From Phycisphaerales bacterium UBA5793 (GTDB lineage Bacteria > Planctomycetota > Phycisphaerae > Phycisphaerales > UBA5793), in the NCBI GenBank assembly GCA_002418285.1, contig DIDT01000037.1, positions 41,648 to 105,647 on the forward strand: 64,000 nucleotides of DNA, written 5' to 3'. The position numbers were made by a program, and so were the translations under genes. The notes under the pieces were generated by a model. The model was not told where the DNA came from. It ran no database searches and worked only from the letters and a program-made list of their open reading frames with translations. Shown here piece after piece: positions 30,504 through 39,552 of this stretch; the stretch's first letter is position 1, and every line of letters starts with the position of its first letter.

Positions 30504-30536
30504 TTTCTCCTTCCGACCTGATCCACCCTCGAACTC

Positions 30537-32453
30537 TCAACCCGCCGTCGCGCCCGCACCGTTGGTGCCGGTGGGCGCAAGCCCTTTGGTCCGGCGGGCA
30601 AAGCGAACGGCGTCGCCGCCAATCGCCCGGAGCTGATTCAACTTCGACGCCGCCTGATCCAGATCCGACTCTGACGACGCCGCAGGCGTCACCTGCGCGC
30701 GATAGGCGGCAACCTGCATCATCCGATGCAGCGCGCGAACGTGCTCGATGAAGTGTTCAAGCACTTCAGCCGCGTCGTCGCCAACCTCACGATGCAGGCG
30801 CATCGTCCACGACGCCGCTTCATTGGCCAGCGAGGCCTCCAGCCCCGCGGGCACGCCACTCGACCGGCGCACGCCGCTGATCGCCGACTCGCGCACGGCG
30901 TCAAACAGGCGCCGAGCTTTCGGCCAGACAAAGTGTTCAGTCCGCAAGGCCGCAACCATCTTGTCATCGCACTCGAGCAAACTCGGCGAATGCAGCAGAC
31001 AGGCGACAATGCGCATCTCCGCTTCAACGCGGCGAGGCTCAATGCTGACAGGCAACTCGCTCGCCGCGTCCGCTTCGTCCTGCTCGAACTCCCGTCGGGG
31101 TCGTGGTTTGGGAATTGATCGCAGAAGTGTCTCCGCGGGCAGTTGCACGATTTCACTCAGTCTCGCCAGCATGAGATCTCGCCGAAGCGGTGTCATGCGA
31201 TGAAAGCCAAGGGACCCCAGCCTGGTCAGAAACGCCTCGATCACCCGCTGCCGAGCCGAAAGCCCGGAGGAGCCGGCTGCGAGCTGTGAGCGCAACGATG
31301 CGAACAGAAACGCGAGCGCGTCAACGGACTCACCGATCACGCGGCGCCACGTATCCACGCCATCCGCCATCTCGAGGAGTTCCGCCGGATCGGCGCCGCC
31401 CGGCAGCACGGCAATACGGACGTCGATGGGCGACTCAAAAAACACCTCGACGGCGCGATCCGCCGCCTTCTGTCCCGCCACATCGCCGTCGAACACCAAC
31501 ACCACGCGCTCGCAAATTCGCGCCAGCAATCGGGCGTGATCATCCGTCAGCGCCGTACCCAGCGTCGCCACGACGTTCTCGACCCCGCGCTGATGACACG
31601 CGATCACATCGGTGTAACCCTCGACGATCACCGCGGTCTTGCTCTTCTGAATCGCGGGCCGGGCCAGGTGCAGGCCATAGAGCGTGCGCGATTTCTTAAA
31701 GCGCGGATGTTCCGGACTGTTGAGATACTTGGGCTCATCATCAGGATCGATCTTGCGCGCGCCAAATGCGATGGGCCGCGCGTGCTCATCGAAGATCGGG
31801 AACATCAGCCGGTTGCGGAATCGATCCACAAACCCAGTTCCGTCACGGCGCGGCAGCAGCAGTCCGATGGCCTCGTACACGCTCAGAGCCAACTCCTTGC
31901 CGCTGAGCGTGCGTGCGAGTCCATCCCAGACGCTCGGGTCCGTTGGCGCGATGCCGAGTTCAAAGCGATCAACCATCGCCTCGTCGATGCCGCGCTCGGC
32001 AAAGAGCCGACGTCCAATAGCGCCGTGTCGCTCGTGTCGCAGCAAAGTGCGAAAGAACGAAAGGGCCTGGCGATGTGCCTCGACGATCTGCGTCGTCGAG
32101 AACCCTTCGACTGCGTCATCCGCACCAGCCTCGCCATTTGCACCTGACGGCTTGAATGGCGTGAGTTCGATCCCCGCACGGTCGGCCAGGAACCGCAGTG
32201 CCTCGCCAAACTCGATGTGCTGATGGAGTTGCACGAATCGAAGGGCGTCGCCACCCGTGCCGCATGCAAAACAGTGGAAGATGCCCTTGTGGGGCACGAC
32301 GAACATGGAAGGGTTCGAATCGTCGTGGAACGGGCACAGCCCCTTGAACTCGCGCCCCGAAGGCCGGAGGTTCACATGCTCTCCGATGAGTCGGACAATG
32401 TCCGTTGCGTCGAGCACATTCTGCACGTCATTGTTGCGGTAGGTCTGCGTCAC
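30537..32453 (-). CDS. dnaG: DNA primase
   Basis: A 638-residue primase that makes RNA primers at replication forks. The N-terminal CHC2 zinc site is at C40, H43, C61 and C64 (CPFH and CFAC). The catalytic core includes NRLMFPIFDEHARPIAFGAR and the Toprim strings VIVEGYTDVIA and VVLVFDGDVAGQKAADRA. The C-terminal helicase-binding part is less conserved, as usual. The start is GTG 32453. It leads the dnaG-rpoD unit, and its promoter must lie in the gene-free stretch just upstream. Confidence 0.96.
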   Translation of the reverse strand: MTQTYRNNDVQNVLDATDIVRLIGEHVNLRPSGREFKGLCPFHDDSNPSMFVVPHKGIFHCFACGTGGDALRFVQLHQHIEFGEALRFLADRAGIELTPFKPSGANGEAGADDAVEGFSTTQIVEAHRQALSFFRTLLRHERHGAIGRRLFAERGIDEAMVDRFELGIAPTDPSVWDGLARTLSGKELALSVYEAIGLLLPRRDGTGFVDRFRNRLMFPIFDEHARPIAFGARKIDPDDEPKYLNSPEHPRFKKSRTLYGLHLARPAIQKSKTAVIVEGYTDVIACHQRGVENVVATLGTALTDDHARLLARICERVVLVFDGDVAGQKAADRAVEVFFESPIDVRIAVLPGGADPAELLEMADGVDTWRRVIGESVDALAFLFASLRSQLAAGSSGLSARQRVIEAFLTRLGSLGFHRMTPLRRDLMLARLSEIVQLPAETLLRSIPKPRPRREFEQDEADAASELPVSIEPRRVEAEMRIVACLLHSPSLLECDDKMVAALRTEHFVWPKARRLFDAVRESAISGVRRSSGVPAGLEASLANEAASWTMRLHREVGDDAAEVLEHFIEHVRALHRMMQVAAYRAQVTPAASSESDLDQAASKLNQLRAIGGDAVRFARRTKGLAPTGTNGAGATAG

Positions 32454-33050
32454 ACTTTTTCAGCCGCTTGGCTTCCCTCTTCATGGAACCGATGGTCAAC
32501 ACCCCGCGAATCTACTTCCGCCAGGGACTGGGCTGAGGGTGCGCACGCGCAATCTCGCAATGCAACACGGCCGCAGGCGCGAAAAGTAGTCGACACAAAG
32601 CACCCACTTCGGCTCCCCCACCCCCCCTTTCGGGTGGCCGAGACGGCGTGCGCAGCGCCTTCGATCGTGCTCAGTTTCGACTACCGATAACGACTTCCTC
32701 AGGTCCAGACCCGAAAACGGCCCACCTTCATCCAATAGCATATGAAATCTACACCAGATGCGGAACGGGTCAACCAAAACGGTTGATTTGTCAGCGTAAC
32801 CGGAAGAATCGTGGAAGTTCGCCCAATTTCACCATCCACAGCCACGGCCGTTCCGTAGCCACTGCGACGACTCCTGACCCGACTCTCGCTGGCCAAGATC
32901 TCCTGTCGCGGCGTATCTAGCGCAGACCCCCGAGGAACAGAGCGCAGGATCGCTCTGACGGGTCTGCGGATACCACCCTCAAGCGAGCCGGGGCATCGCT
33001 GGCGCCATCCGGGTAATGAACCACGACCGCCGGGCGGCCACCGGATCGAT
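32454..33050. other. gene-free stretch upstream of dnaG
   Basis: No coding region is convincing here on either strand. It holds the dnaG upstream region, a C-rich run near 32617-32633 and a nested hairpin at 32921-32968. Beyond that I see nothing. Confidence 0.5.
32921..32968. repeat. 48-nt nested inverted repeat
   Basis: Two perfect stems are stacked: an outer 9-bp stem (CGCAGACCC with GGGTCTGCG, 32921-32929 and 32960-32968) and an inner 7-bp stem (CAGAGCG with CGCTCTG, 32938-32944 and 32951-32957) with a 6-base loop. The internal loop is asymmetric (8 bases against 2). No T-run follows on either strand, so a simple terminator is unlikely. Confidence 0.6.
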
Positions 33051-33480
33051 GCAGGCCCATGTGTCCATCACGAAGTCGCCCGATGGCTACTCCCTTTCCG
33101 TCGGGAAATGCTGGCCACCGCGGTGCGCAACATCAACGACGGCTACGACTGCACGCTCTCGCACGCGTGCGACTTCGCTCAGGGGTCTGCCAACACCAGC
33201 CTTGCCGGACAGTCGGCCGCGACTACTGAACGGCCTCCCTCGAACCGGAAAAGCTCGCCAACCGGAAAAGCTCGCCCTCCGCCAGTTTGCCGAATAGCTG
33301 ATGCCCACGCCCGGTCGAACAAGTCATCCAGACGTCGAGACGATGCGCTGCCACGGATTCTCCGATAAGTAGATCCACACTACCGCTCGGGTCGTCGGGT
33401 ATTTCAACTACATCAATCGAATCGCCGTCACCTCGGGTGTCGATCCGGAGCCGCGGCTGGCGCCAACGCGCAAGCCGTGG
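33051..33480 (+). pseudogene. decayed AhpD-family (peroxidase-related / carboxymuconolactone decarboxylase-like) gene
   Basis: Fragments in three frames spell an AhpD-superfamily protein. Frame of 33102: RREMLATAVRNINDGYDC then TLSHACDFAQ, corresponding to the family's conserved RE-LA-V---N-C-YC--H block. After 33230 the frame changes to give SLEPEKLA, then again to LALRQFAE, a TAG, LMPTPGRTSHPDVETMRCH and GFSDK, a second TAG, then IHTTARVVGYFNYINRIA and GVDPEP. The last block matches the family pattern YAEKLT-P...HGFSD-EI--...V-YFN--NR-A--LGV. Both stops replace expected Lys/Glu codons. The first Cys of the active CxxC is Asp-Gly-Tyr-Asp-Cys here, so the redox pair is also damaged. No functional product is likely. 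Confidence 0.65.
33243..33276 (+). repeat. 17-bp perfect tandem duplication inside the AhpD-like pseudogene
   Basis: AACCGGAAAAGCTCGCC occurs twice head to tail. Removing one copy joins the frame reading SLEPEKLA to the frame reading LALRQFAE, so this duplication is one of the events that broke the gene. Confidence 0.9.
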
Positions 33481-33519
33481 CTGGCTCGACAGGGACGATG
33501 GCCCAGCCACCGCCGATGA

Positions 33520-33554
33520 TGAAAAAGCACACCCCGGCCATCAGGACCGGGGTG
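33520..33554 (-). terminator. rho-independent terminator of rpmB
   Basis: Reading the minus strand after the rpmB stop, CACCCCGG pairs with CCGGGGTG across a 9-base loop, followed by TGCTTTTTC. It starts 33 bases past the stop codon. Confidence 0.85.
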
Positions 33555-33586
33555 CAGCAGAGTCGAAATTGGGTCGCGTCGGGTCT

Positions 33587-33859
33587 TTAGCCCTGCTTCT
33601 GCTGCTGGGCGGTATAGGTGTACTTGCGACGCGGGGCCTTGACCACCAATCCGGACTTGATCGCCCGGGTGCTGACGCGCATCTTGGTCGGCACGCCGTT
33701 CACCAAAGATGTCACATCCTGAAGATTGGGCTTGAACGTGCGGCGAGCGATCGAAGTGACCTTCTTGCCGATTCCGCCGAGGTACTTGGCTTTGCCGCGG
33801 TACCGAACCCGGTTTCCACGGGTGGTTCCGACGCCGGTGATGTCGCAAACGCGGGGCAT
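33587..33859 (-). CDS. rpmB: 50S ribosomal protein L28
   Basis: A 90-residue bL28 protein of the large ribosomal subunit. The start MPRVCDITGVGTTRGNRVRY and the basic segment SIARRTFKPNLQDVT are typical, and STRAIKSGL matches the conserved C-terminal half. Only one Cys is present, so this is a zinc-free-type copy. AGGAG lies ahead of ATG 33859, and a good promoter and terminator bracket it, so it is a single-gene unit. Confidence 0.95.
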   Translation of the reverse strand: MPRVCDITGVGTTRGNRVRYRGKAKYLGGIGKKVTSIARRTFKPNLQDVTSLVNGVPTKMRVSTRAIKSGLVVKAPRRKYTYTAQQQKQG

Positions 33860-33926
33860 GGGAGTGTTCTCCTGTCAGGCGGGCCGCCAACTTGCGCCAC
33901 CCGCTCGTCAAAGTTACCAGATTTTG

Positions 33927-33955
33927 ATGATAGTGCCTCCCCCGGCAAGGGTCAA
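33927..33955 (-). promoter_or_regulatory. sigma-70-type promoter of rpmB
   Basis: On the minus strand, TTGACC (33955-33950) and TATCAT (33932-33927) are separated by exactly 17 bases, about 65 bases ahead of the rpmB start codon. Confidence 0.65.
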
Positions 33956-34072
33956 AGACTCGCAACGTCGCTTGGAGGGGCTTGGCCGAGCTTAGATGGA
34001 ACTCCCGGTCTGCCTCCGCTGGCGCCAAGCTCGCGGTTGACGCGGATTGCTCTTCAGCAGCCGTCAGCAAAC

Positions 34073-34078
34073 TATAAT
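34073..34078 (+). promoter_or_regulatory. perfect -10 box ahead of the first sulfotransferase
   Basis: TATAAT lies 26 bases before the GTG at 34104. The best -35 candidate, TTGCTC at 34047-34052, has a long 20-base spacer, so the promoter assignment is tentative. Confidence 0.4.
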
Positions 34079-34103
34079 GCCGTCTCCCCGAGTATGAGGC
34101 ACC

Positions 34104-35156
34104 GTGGCGGGCTCGCACCCAATGGCCGAGACAATGGCAGAATCACCTCCCCAGACCGCGACCGAGCGGGTCGGCCCGTTGCTGGTTATCGCTGGCATGT
34201 CGCGTGGCGGAACGACCTGGACCGGAAAGTGCCTCAACGAACATTCGCAGGCTGCGGTCTTTGGTGAGTCGCTCTTTTGGGGACGGCGCTATTTCCCGCC
34301 TCAAGCCGATGGACGCTATGACCCCGCCGACACCGCCGCTGTGCTTGAGTCGCTACGCACCGGTTTCAAACACTTCGTCGGTGATGGCCCCGGCCACCTC
34401 AAGAACGTCACGCTTGAGAATGGCGGCGAGATCATCAAGAGCGTCGCAGCACAACTTCCGCCGCGCCCGACCCCGTATGAAGTATTTGCAACCTACGGCC
34501 GAGAGATCGCCCGCCGCGAAGGCAAAGCCACGTTTGTCGAAAAGACGCCTCACAGCATTCTTTGGATCGATCGCATCATCGCACAGGCGCCTGATCTGCG
34601 CATGCTTGTTCTCGTGCGCAATCCCTACGACTTCATGCTGTCCTACAAGCATCAGGGTGATCGAAAGTCCGCCGAAGTGCGCCAGACGTTCCAGGAAGTC
34701 TACCACCCCTTTGGTTGTGCGATGGTGTGGCGCGGTTACGCGCGAGCAGCGCTCAAGGCGCGAGACGTCTACCCCAAAGAGACGCTGCTCATTTCATTTG
34801 AAGAGCTTACCGCGCCCAAGTCCGGCGCGATCCAACGGCTGCAGGAGTTCTTCGGATTGCCCGTCGAACCAATTGAGGAAATGGTCCCAACCGACAACAC
34901 CTCTTTCCCGGGGGGCGAGCGCCCCAAACTCACGCCCGTTGATCTGTTCTGGATGAATCTCATCGCGCGCCGGTGGATTCGCACGTTGGGCTACGAGAAA
35001 CGTCCAACACCCGTCGCGCCGCTCAAGGTGCTCTGGTCGCTGGCGACGCTCCTGCCGTGGGCGTGGAGGTCGTATCGTTACGTCGCCTCGACGCGGCGCG
35101 ACTCGACGCTCAAGTACCTGCTCAATTGGGTCCGGCCGCGGATTGGCAATCGATGA
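34104..35156 (+). CDS. sulfotransferase family protein
   Basis: A 350-residue PAPS-dependent sulfotransferase that would move sulfate from 3'-phosphoadenylylsulfate to a hydroxyl or amine acceptor. The 5'-phosphosulfate loop is GMSRGGTTWTGKCL near residue 31, and the 3'-phosphate region is MLVLVRNPYDFMLSYKHQ. The start is GTG 34104 or ATG 34122. No signal peptide is seen, so it is cytosolic. It lies next to a flippase, a second sulfotransferase and a Wzy-like gene, which suggests sulfation of an exported polysaccharide; a lipid or small-molecule acceptor cannot be ruled out. Confidence 0.85.
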   Translation: MAGSHPMAETMAESPPQTATERVGPLLVIAGMSRGGTTWTGKCLNEHSQAAVFGESLFWGRRYFPPQADGRYDPADTAAVLESLRTGFKHFVGDGPGHLKNVTLENGGEIIKSVAAQLPPRPTPYEVFATYGREIARREGKATFVEKTPHSILWIDRIIAQAPDLRMLVLVRNPYDFMLSYKHQGDRKSAEVRQTFQEVYHPFGCAMVWRGYARAALKARDVYPKETLLISFEELTAPKSGAIQRLQEFFGLPVEPIEEMVPTDNTSFPGGERPKLTPVDLFWMNLIARRWIRTLGYEKRPTPVAPLKVLWSLATLLPWAWRSYRYVASTRRDSTLKYLLNWVRPRIGNR

Positions 35157-35189
35157 TCCGCCTTCTCGACCTGCCAGTGCCGCGCCTGA

Positions 35190-36965
35190 TCAGCGCGCCG
35201 GGCGTCTGTGGCGCCAGAGCAATTCGAGCAAACGCTTGCGCTCGTGATGCGTCAAAACCCAGTACCACACGAGCACGACGCTGACGAAGCCGGCAATGCC
35301 GATTCCGAGAAACACGAGCCAGATGTTCCAGTGCACGATCCACCAGCGATACAGCCCGAGGAACAGGCCAATGATCGCGCCGATCGCCGCTCCGGGCATC
35401 AGCGATCCAATGAACATGTCGCGCATCTTGAGGTCATACAGCGCGCACGCCAGCAGCGGCACATAGATGCCATACACCACCAGGTAAATCGCGCTCATGC
35501 TGATCGCGACCGAGTACATCGCCGCGTTCTCGCTCATCAGTTTGACATGCGCGGCGGCAATGAACAAGTCCGGCCCGAGCGTCGACACACCAGGGTGGAT
35601 CGACTTGGCAATCTCCTGTTTCCAATACAGATCGTGCACGAAGCCCGGCACCAGCCACAAGATCAGCCCGGCCATCACCGCCTGGAGAATTCCGGCCTGC
35701 AGCAGGCGCGAGGCGTATGCCTTGACATCTCCGGCCCCGAGCATGATGCGCAGTGGCCCCTGCATGATGACATAGAACGGGCTGCCGACCAGCAGGATCA
35801 TCAGCATCTGAGCAATATCGCGATTGGCCGCAAATCGCTGATGCGACAGTTTGTCGCCGAGCCACAGGTTGACCAGGATCTGCCCCATCATGAACAACAC
35901 CGCGATGATCGGGAAGATTACCCCCGCCTGAACCCGCGCGATGGCCAGCACGAATCCGCCCACCAGTTCCTTGGCGCCCTGTGCGCTATGCGAGAACTTG
36001 GCGGCCATTGGCTCAATGCCAAACGAGATCCCCATCGCAATCTGCTTCGTATAACCCACGAGCAGCACCACAACGCCAAACAACCCGTTGAGCGCAGCCC
36101 CAAGGAAAACGTTGATCAGCAACTGGTTCGTTCGGTCATAGAGATTGTTGGCGATCTCTCCCTGCCCCACGTGCGCTCCGAGGAGGAAGATCTCTCCAAT
36201 GCGCTTGCGGCGCACCGTTGAGAAGTCGATGCCAACTTCGGGACACGTGACATAAGCCCATACACCGGAAATCAGTCGAACCAGTGCCGTGAAGCCGCAG
36301 TTGCCCGCGACATAAGCGATCAACGGATAGTCGCGCCCCCACGGCTGTGAAAACACGAACAGCGCCGCGACGAGCGAAGCGAATCGTTCGAGCAGCATCT
36401 CGAAATTTCGCTGGGGAATGCGGTGGGTCGCATCGAACAGCGTGATGAAGGGAACCGTCACCACCACCCACATGGTGTACGTACTCAGCGTAATCCACGA
36501 CCACCACATCTGCGTGGCGAAGCGCGGCCCGAACTGGAAGATCCACAGCGCGATGGGTGTACACAGGATCATCAACACCCCGAGCCCAATGCCCAGCAGC
36601 AACGAACTGACGAATGCCGCCGTGAAGCCTGATCGGATTTCCCTCGGGTTGCCGCTGTGAAAGGCGCCGCTCAGCTCTCGGACCAGCGCGGCTCGCACCG
36701 TCGATTGCAGAATGTTGATAATCCCCACACTGGACATCAGCAGCGCGAACAGGCCGTACCCTGCGAGCCCCATGTGGTCTTCGCGCCCAATGTAGGGCGT
36801 GACGATGAGCCCGATCGTAAACGTACCCAGAAGCCGGGCGTATGAGGAGAGGCTGTTCTTGAGCAGTTGCCGGCTCGTCTTACCGCCGGCCCCGGCAGGA
36901 CGCACGAGACCGGCAGCCAGCTCTGACTCTTCTTCGATCGGATCCACTTGGGACATCGCGGCCAC
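35190..36965 (-). CDS. polysaccharide flippase-like membrane protein (MOP superfamily)
   Basis: A 591-residue protein with about twelve to fourteen hydrophobic segments in the pattern of Wzx/PST-type flippases, which move lipid-linked oligosaccharides across the inner membrane. The N-terminal NSLSSYARLLGTFTIGLIVTPYIGR and the GLAGYGLFALLMSSVGII region are typical. A large loop near residues 425-460 and a basic C-terminus (ERKRLLELLWRHRRPAR) are extra. The start is GTG 36965 or ATG 36956. It sits in a minus-strand group after a sulfotransferase and a Wzy-like gene, so it probably exports the same polymer. Confidence 0.82.
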   Translation of the reverse strand: MAAMSQVDPIEEESELAAGLVRPAGAGGKTSRQLLKNSLSSYARLLGTFTIGLIVTPYIGREDHMGLAGYGLFALLMSSVGIINILQSTVRAALVRELSGAFHSGNPREIRSGFTAAFVSSLLLGIGLGVLMILCTPIALWIFQFGPRFATQMWWSWITLSTYTMWVVVTVPFITLFDATHRIPQRNFEMLLERFASLVAALFVFSQPWGRDYPLIAYVAGNCGFTALVRLISGVWAYVTCPEVGIDFSTVRRKRIGEIFLLGAHVGQGEIANNLYDRTNQLLINVFLGAALNGLFGVVVLLVGYTKQIAMGISFGIEPMAAKFSHSAQGAKELVGGFVLAIARVQAGVIFPIIAVLFMMGQILVNLWLGDKLSHQRFAANRDIAQMLMILLVGSPFYVIMQGPLRIMLGAGDVKAYASRLLQAGILQAVMAGLILWLVPGFVHDLYWKQEIAKSIHPGVSTLGPDLFIAAAHVKLMSENAAMYSVAISMSAIYLVVYGIYVPLLACALYDLKMRDMFIGSLMPGAAIGAIIGLFLGLYRWWIVHWNIWLVFLGIGIAGFVSVVLVWYWVLTHHERKRLLELLWRHRRPAR

Positions 36966-36986
36966 GATCCTTCACAGTCGCTCGGG

Positions 36987-37880
36987 TCACACCTTCTTGC
37001 CGGTCTGAGGGGCCGAATCATCCAGGCGATAGCCCAGGCGCGTCATCGTTGGTTCAAGTATCGGCGTGATCATGGCCAGTTGCTCAGCCGTCAGGCGCGT
37101 CCGCCACGCCTCTACGGCATCCTGATTGATCGTGGTGAGCAGGTACTCGCGCAGGCGATCCGTCATCTTCAGCCCCGTATGGGCGCAAAACCGTTCGAAA
37201 TGCTCAACCGGACGGGCGACCAGATCTTCGTACCGGCACTCGATCCACTTCTCCGGATCGACGTGAGCAAAGTCCGCTTTCGCAATCTCCACGCACCTCA
37301 CCCATTGCGTCGCCACGACCTCTTCCAGTTTCATGGACTTCAGATCGTCGTACAATCCCGGATACACGACCCCCCAGCTGCGCACCGTCTTCGTCAGACC
37401 CAAACTGCGTCCCACCCGGTCGTGCAGGAAACGAGGCAGGAACAGCGGCCACTCCCACACCGGCGTCTCCTTGAGACGCCGCCACAGCCGCCGCCGGTTG
37501 ATCGGCATCGTCCACCACCGCAGGCATGAACTCACATTGTCGCGCCCGTCACGCACGAGGTGAATAAACCTCGCTTCGGGGAACACTTTCGTGATGAAGG
37601 GCACGCGCAGGCAGTTGCTGGGCGTCTTCTCCATGACCCGCCGTCCGCCATGCGCTGCCTGGTGTTTGGAGAAAGTCCGTCGAATGCGCTGAACCACCTT
37701 TGGCGTCGCCAAGTCGGCCGTAAACCGATCGTGACCCTGCTCGGCGTTGCCCATGGTCCACACCGTGCGTGGCTCGCGCCAAATGGCTATTTCCTCAAGT
37801 TCGTCAAAGCACAACGCCGTCATCGTCGTGCCCGAGCGCACGTTTCCAACGAGGATGATGGGAGGTTTGAGATCAGACAT
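36987..37880 (-). CDS. sulfotransferase family protein (second copy, divergent)
   Basis: A 297-residue sulfotransferase. The phosphosulfate loop is VGNVRSGTTM near residue 11, and the 3'-phosphate-binding strand and helix read RFIHLVRDGRDNVSSCLR. KTPSNCLRVPFI is also characteristic. It is clearly different from the copy at 34104. ATG 37880 lies 8 bases after the Wzy-like stop; the in-frame TTG at 37898 is unlikely. The close spacing on both sides suggests an operon running from the Wzy-like gene through this gene to the flippase. Confidence 0.85.
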   Translation of the reverse strand: MSDLKPPIILVGNVRSGTTMTALCFDELEEIAIWREPRTVWTMGNAEQGHDRFTADLATPKVVQRIRRTFSKHQAAHGGRRVMEKTPSNCLRVPFITKVFPEARFIHLVRDGRDNVSSCLRWWTMPINRRRLWRRLKETPVWEWPLFLPRFLHDRVGRSLGLTKTVRSWGVVYPGLYDDLKSMKLEEVVATQWVRCVEIAKADFAHVDPEKWIECRYEDLVARPVEHFERFCAHTGLKMTDRLREYLLTTINQDAVEAWRTRLTAEQLAMITPILEPTMTRLGYRLDDSAPQTGKKV

Positions 37881-37888
37881 GCCAGCCG

Positions 37889-39265
37889 CTACAACCAAAC
37901 AGGCTGCGCTTCTTCCGGTGTTGTTTCGTCGTGCTCATCCCAGTATTGGGCCGCCTCCCACGCTTCATGATCTGCCGCGATATCCGCACGATCCTGCGAG
38001 AACAGACCCGCCACAAAGACCAGCGCCATGGGCCCGGCCACGCCGTAAATCCAGTTCACCATGAAGAACCCGATATCGCCGCGAGCCATCGCGATAACCT
38101 GCCCAAGCGCGGCGCCGGTGATGGCGACGAAATACGGATTGGTCGCCTGCTGCAGCAGTCGCTCATCAAACGCGCCGTACAACAGCCCGAAGATGACCGC
38201 GAAGTACACGATGAAGATGAACCCGCCTTCATGCCAGGCGTGACCGATGAGCCCCGGACCCCAGTTGAATCGCTTCAACTCTGCCACAGTGACCACATCG
38301 CTGAGAATCTCCGCGAGCGAATCGGGCTTGCCAGGCCAGACCTCGCGCGGAATCGGATGCGCCAAAACATAAAGCGTGCTGTGGAACGGTTGAGGCGAAA
38401 GGTCCGTCGTGAAACGCTCAATCGTAAACGCCGAGGATGCGAAAGTATCCGTGTAGAACAACTCCTTGACCTGTTGCAGGCTGATCGCATCCGCAACGGC
38501 GCGAAGGCGATACGACAGCGAGAAGGTCTCTGCCTTCTGCGAGCGAATCGCCGTCACGCCGCCGATGAGCAGAAGCATGACCAGCGCCCAGGCGGCATAC
38601 TTCGGGGTGTTCATCACCGCCGTCTTGAATTGCCACCTGAAGTAGTACATGCCCCACGCCACCGCGAGCACACCTGAAAGCACCGCCCGCCGTCCAAACT
38701 CGCCACGCAGCAGTGAGAGCAGCACGATGAGAATCAGCGCCGGGCAGAGTATCCACGCCACCACGTTGAACCGCTGCTCGTTCCAGACCCACAGCAGCAT
38801 CACGATCGAAAAGCAGCAGAAACCGCGTCCAACGGGCAGCGCCAGCGTCCGCAGCGGGCCGGGAAGCGGCAGAATCGCGAACCGGCTCTCGAGTCCGATC
38901 ATCAGCGACAAACCGAGGATAAACAGGACCGGGACCATCGTTCGCGATGGGCACCGTGTCGGAATGTGGCGCGCCAGCCAGTCGACAGGCCGCCTCCATC
39001 CGTAGATCAGCAGAAACAGGGGGACAAACGCCACAAGCCCTAGCGTGAAGCGAACATACGTCCCGCTGGTGATCTCCACACCCTGCCATCGCATGCCATA
39101 CACCACGTTCGTGATGGCTGAAAGACACTGAAAAAACGCGATGCTGAACAGGAACAGGTTCCGGTTGGAGAACAGCGGGTGCCGGCCGCGGTAGTAATCG
39201 ACGATCACCACCCCGATCAGCAGGATCATCACAGCCGCCGAAGTTGCAACGAGAATGGCTTGCAT
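37889..39265 (-). CDS. Wzy-like / O-antigen-polymerase-type membrane protein (tentative)
   Basis: A 458-residue polytopic protein with about ten to twelve hydrophobic segments and one large outward loop (about residues 245-340) containing FTTDLSPQPFHSTLYVLAHP and WGPGLIGHAWHEGG. The alternation of helices and the large late loop fit O-antigen or exopolysaccharide polymerases, whose primary sequences are poorly conserved. Between a flippase, sulfotransferases and glycan genes the assignment is reasonable but rests on topology and context. ATG 39265 is divergent from the secreted protein gene downstream on the plus strand. Confidence 0.6.
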   Translation of the reverse strand: MQAILVATSAAVMILLIGVVIVDYYRGRHPLFSNRNLFLFSIAFFQCLSAITNVVYGMRWQGVEITSGTYVRFTLGLVAFVPLFLLIYGWRRPVDWLARHIPTRCPSRTMVPVLFILGLSLMIGLESRFAILPLPGPLRTLALPVGRGFCCFSIVMLLWVWNEQRFNVVAWILCPALILIVLLSLLRGEFGRRAVLSGVLAVAWGMYYFRWQFKTAVMNTPKYAAWALVMLLLIGGVTAIRSQKAETFSLSYRLRAVADAISLQQVKELFYTDTFASSAFTIERFTTDLSPQPFHSTLYVLAHPIPREVWPGKPDSLAEILSDVVTVAELKRFNWGPGLIGHAWHEGGFIFIVYFAVIFGLLYGAFDERLLQQATNPYFVAITGAALGQVIAMARGDIGFFMVNWIYGVAGPMALVFVAGLFSQDRADIAADHEAWEAAQYWDEHDETTPEEAQPVWL

Positions 39266-39552
39266 GCGAGATAAGGGTGCCCCCGCCCCGAGGGGGCATT
39301 CGGGGAGATTCTGACCATTACCGGACGCGGATCAATCCTCCGCGATCGATCCGACTGGAACCGATGATCGTAGAGATCAAATCGGCAGGAGCGGTTATGG
39401 AACCGACCGGAAACTCTGGAACCCCTACATTCCGCAGACTCCCTGTTCCTTCCACATCAACCATCTTGCCTAACTTCATTGTGGATTCGACATTTGGATC
39501 GTATCAGCGGCACTGCCCGGAAGCAGGGTCGCCCACCAGGAGGAGAATCCCC

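Noticed and set aside
33437..34267. Open frame of 276 codons on the plus strand over rpmB
   Set aside because: It runs antisense through rpmB, its promoter and its terminator, all of which are convincing; the translation is low in conserved features.
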